56,009 bases of DNA from Bradyrhizobium centrolobii (GTDB taxonomy: Bacteria; Pseudomonadota; Alphaproteobacteria; Rhizobiales; Xanthobacteraceae), in assembly GCF_001641635.1 (NCBI RefSeq), contig NZ_LUUB01000092.1, forward strand, positions 1 through 56,009. Direction: 5' to 3'. A model generated the notes under the pieces. It did not search any database. It had not been told where the DNA came from and saw only the letters and a program-made list of their open reading frames with translations. Numbering within the stretch: the first letter of the stretch is position 1; the number at the start of each line of letters is the position of its first letter. Positions 54,574 through 56,009 of this stretch are shown in pieces. The position numbers and the translations under genes were made by a program.

Positions 54574-56009
54574 TCAGCGATGCAGCCACATGCGGATCGC
54601 AAGCAGCAATTGATCGGTGTTGACGGGTTTGGCGAGGTAATCGGACGCGCCGGCCTCCAGGCATTTCTCGCGATCGCCCTTCATCGCCTTGGCGGTTAGC
54701 GCGATGATCGGCACGCGGGCGAAGGCCGGGTTCTCGCGGATCACGCCGATGGTCTGATAGCCATCCATCTGCGGCATCATGATGTCCATCAGCACGATCG
54801 CGATCTCCGGATTGGACTCGACCAGCGTCACCGCCTCGCGGCCGGTGGTTGCGGTCAGCACCTTCATGCAGCGCCGCTCCAGGACGCTCGACAGCGCGAA
54901 GATGTTGCGGGCATCGTCGTCGACGAGCAGCGCGGTCTTGCCGATCAGGTCCTCGTCGGAACTGTTCAGCTTCTCAAGCATGCGCTGTTTCTCGGTCGGC
55001 AGCTCGGTGATCACGCGATGCAGGAACAGTGCGGTCTCGTCGAGCAGGCGTTCCGGAGACTCGACACCCTTGACGACGATGCTGCGTGCCATGGTGTGCA
55101 GCTCCGCATCCTCCTCCGCCGAGAGTTCACGGCCGGTGAACACCACCACGGGAATGTTCGACAGCGCCTCGTCGTTGCGGATCTCGTCCAGCACCTCGAA
55201 GCCGGTCATGTCGGGCAGCCGCAGGTCCAGCACAACGCAGTCGCAAGGCTGCTCGCGGAGCGTCGAAAGCGCGCCGGCGCCGGTGTCGGTCGCCACGATC
55301 TCGATGTCGTCGTGGTGCAGGAGCTCGCGGATCGAGAGTTGCTCGGCCTCGTTGTCCTCGACGATCAGGAGCCGCTTGCGGCGCGGCCGCGCATATTCCT
55401 TGATCTGCGTCAGTGCGGCCGAGACGCCCTCGGTGGTCGTCGGCTTGTTGACGAAGGAGAAGGCGCCGCGGGCCAGCGCATGCTGGCGGTCCTCGTCGAG
55501 CGTGACGATCTGCACGGGAATGTGGCGGGTCAGCGGGTTGTGCTTGAGCTGGCTCAGCACCGTCCAGCCGAGCATGTCGGGCAGGAACACGTCGAGCGAG
55601 ACCGCCGTCGGCTGGTACTGCTTGGCGAGCTCCAGCGCCTCGGCGCCGCGGGCGGCGACCAGGACCTTGAAGCCCTTGTCGCGGGCGAGGTCGACCAGCA
55701 CGCGCGCATAATGCGGATCGTCCTCGACGATCAGCAGGATGGTGTCGCCAGGTTCGAGGCTGAGCCGGTCGTCGGGAAGCTGCTCGATGACACGCTCCGG
55801 CGCGGCCGGCTGCAGTGCCGGCGGCTGGCTGTATTGCTGCGGCGCGGGCGCGGCGCGTGGCGCGAGCGTCGGGCCGGAATATTTCAGCGGCAGATAGAGC
55901 GTGAAAGTCGAGCCCTTGCCGGGCGCGCTGCGCAAGTGGATCTCGCCGCCGAGCAGGCTGGCGAGCTCGCGGCTGATCGCAAGGCCGAGGCCGGTGCCGC
56001 CATATTTGC
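54574..56009 (-). CDS. Hybrid histidine kinase with three C-terminal receivers (partial)
   Basis: The gene enters from beyond the right edge. The first visible residues, 'KYGGTGLGLAISRELASLLG', are the G2 box of a HATPase_c domain. A Pro/Ala/Gln linker follows, then three receiver domains: 'LLIVEDDPHYARVLVDLARD' (Asp in SLDVFLPDM), 'LLIVEDNEAEQLSIRELLHH' (LDLRLPDMTGFE) and 'ALLVDDDARNIFALSSVLER' (MDIMMPQMDGYQ, with Lys in DYLAKPVN). This is the architecture of large multi-HAMP or GAF hybrid kinases. The stop is 13 bases from the start of the HWE kinase gene, so the two are co-transcribed. The N-terminal sensor is not visible. Confidence 0.92.
   Translation of the reverse strand, partial: KYGGTGLGLAISRELASLLGGEIHLRSAPGKGSTFTLYLPLKYSGPTLAPRAAPAPQQYSQPPALQPAAPERVIEQLPDDRLSLEPGDTILLIVEDDPHYARVLVDLARDKGFKVLVAARGAEALELAKQYQPTAVSLDVFLPDMLGWTVLSQLKHNPLTRHIPVQIVTLDEDRQHALARGAFSFVNKPTTTEGVSAALTQIKEYARPRRKRLLIVEDNEAEQLSIRELLHHDDIEIVATDTGAGALSTLREQPCDCVVLDLRLPDMTGFEVLDEIRNDEALSNIPVVVFTGRELSAEEDAELHTMARSIVVKGVESPERLLDETALFLHRVITELPTEKQRMLEKLNSSDEDLIGKTALLVDDDARNIFALSSVLERRCMKVLTATTGREAVTLVESNPEIAIVLMDIMMPQMDGYQTIGVIRENPAFARVPIIALTAKAMKGDREKCLEAGASDYLAKPVNTDQLLLAIRMWLHR

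Overview
The window reads as an alphaproteobacterial chromosome, most likely Bradyrhizobium or a close relative in the Nitrobacteraceae. The evidence is high GC, a red-type (form I) RuBisCO operon with cbbX and a divergent cbbR, alphaproteobacterial general-stress (EcfG-like) promoters, a FixK-type box, an HWE histidine kinase and many small rhizobial-type proteins. This assignment is inferred from gene content, not from a search.

Left flank (1-6389). A cut-off IS110-family transposase is followed by two leftward transcription units. One holds a family III CoA-transferase and a GrdB-like reductase-family protein. The other holds a Sua5/TsaC tRNA-modification enzyme, an FAD-linked dehydrogenase, a GNAT acetyltransferase and a NudK-like Nudix hydrolase. 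tRNA-Pro(CGG) lies head to head with the Sua5 gene.

Islands (6390-31104). The 3' part of tRNA-Pro is repeated at 10727-10771 and 31061-31104, so two tandem insertions can be read. The first, about 4.4 kb, carries a three-gene anti-invader locus of the ABC-three-component (ABC-3C) type: a PD-(D/E)XK-like effector, a small middle component and a DUF3732-type SMC/ABC ATPase. The second, about 20 kb, begins with an integrase remnant. Inside it is a sugar or polyol operon (ABC transporter without an ATPase, Gfo/Idh dehydrogenase, ThuA-like protein, LacI regulator, divergent SDR) bracketed by a different 23-bp tRNA-3'-end repeat. After that comes an HxlR-controlled acyl-CoA catabolic operon (18851-30585). 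Both divergent HxlR-region promoters carry the same 15-bp palindrome in their cores.

Middle (31105-35600). Small membrane or secreted proteins with EcfG-like promoters, a TetR/MFS efflux pair with matching palindromic operators, and a DUF4118-like membrane protein.

Calvin cycle operon (35609-46496). cbbR is divergent from cbbF-P-T-G-A-L-S-X-E. Most genes are tightly spaced, but a strong hairpin separates cbbLS from cbbX. Two paralogous small genes flank the operon.

Right flank (46789-56009). A universal stress protein with a perfect FixK/FNR-type box, a DegP-like protease with a terminator, a frameshifted secreted protein, a run of small stress-type genes (several with EcfG-like promoters), and a pair of two-component signalling proteins. 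The last of these runs off the window.
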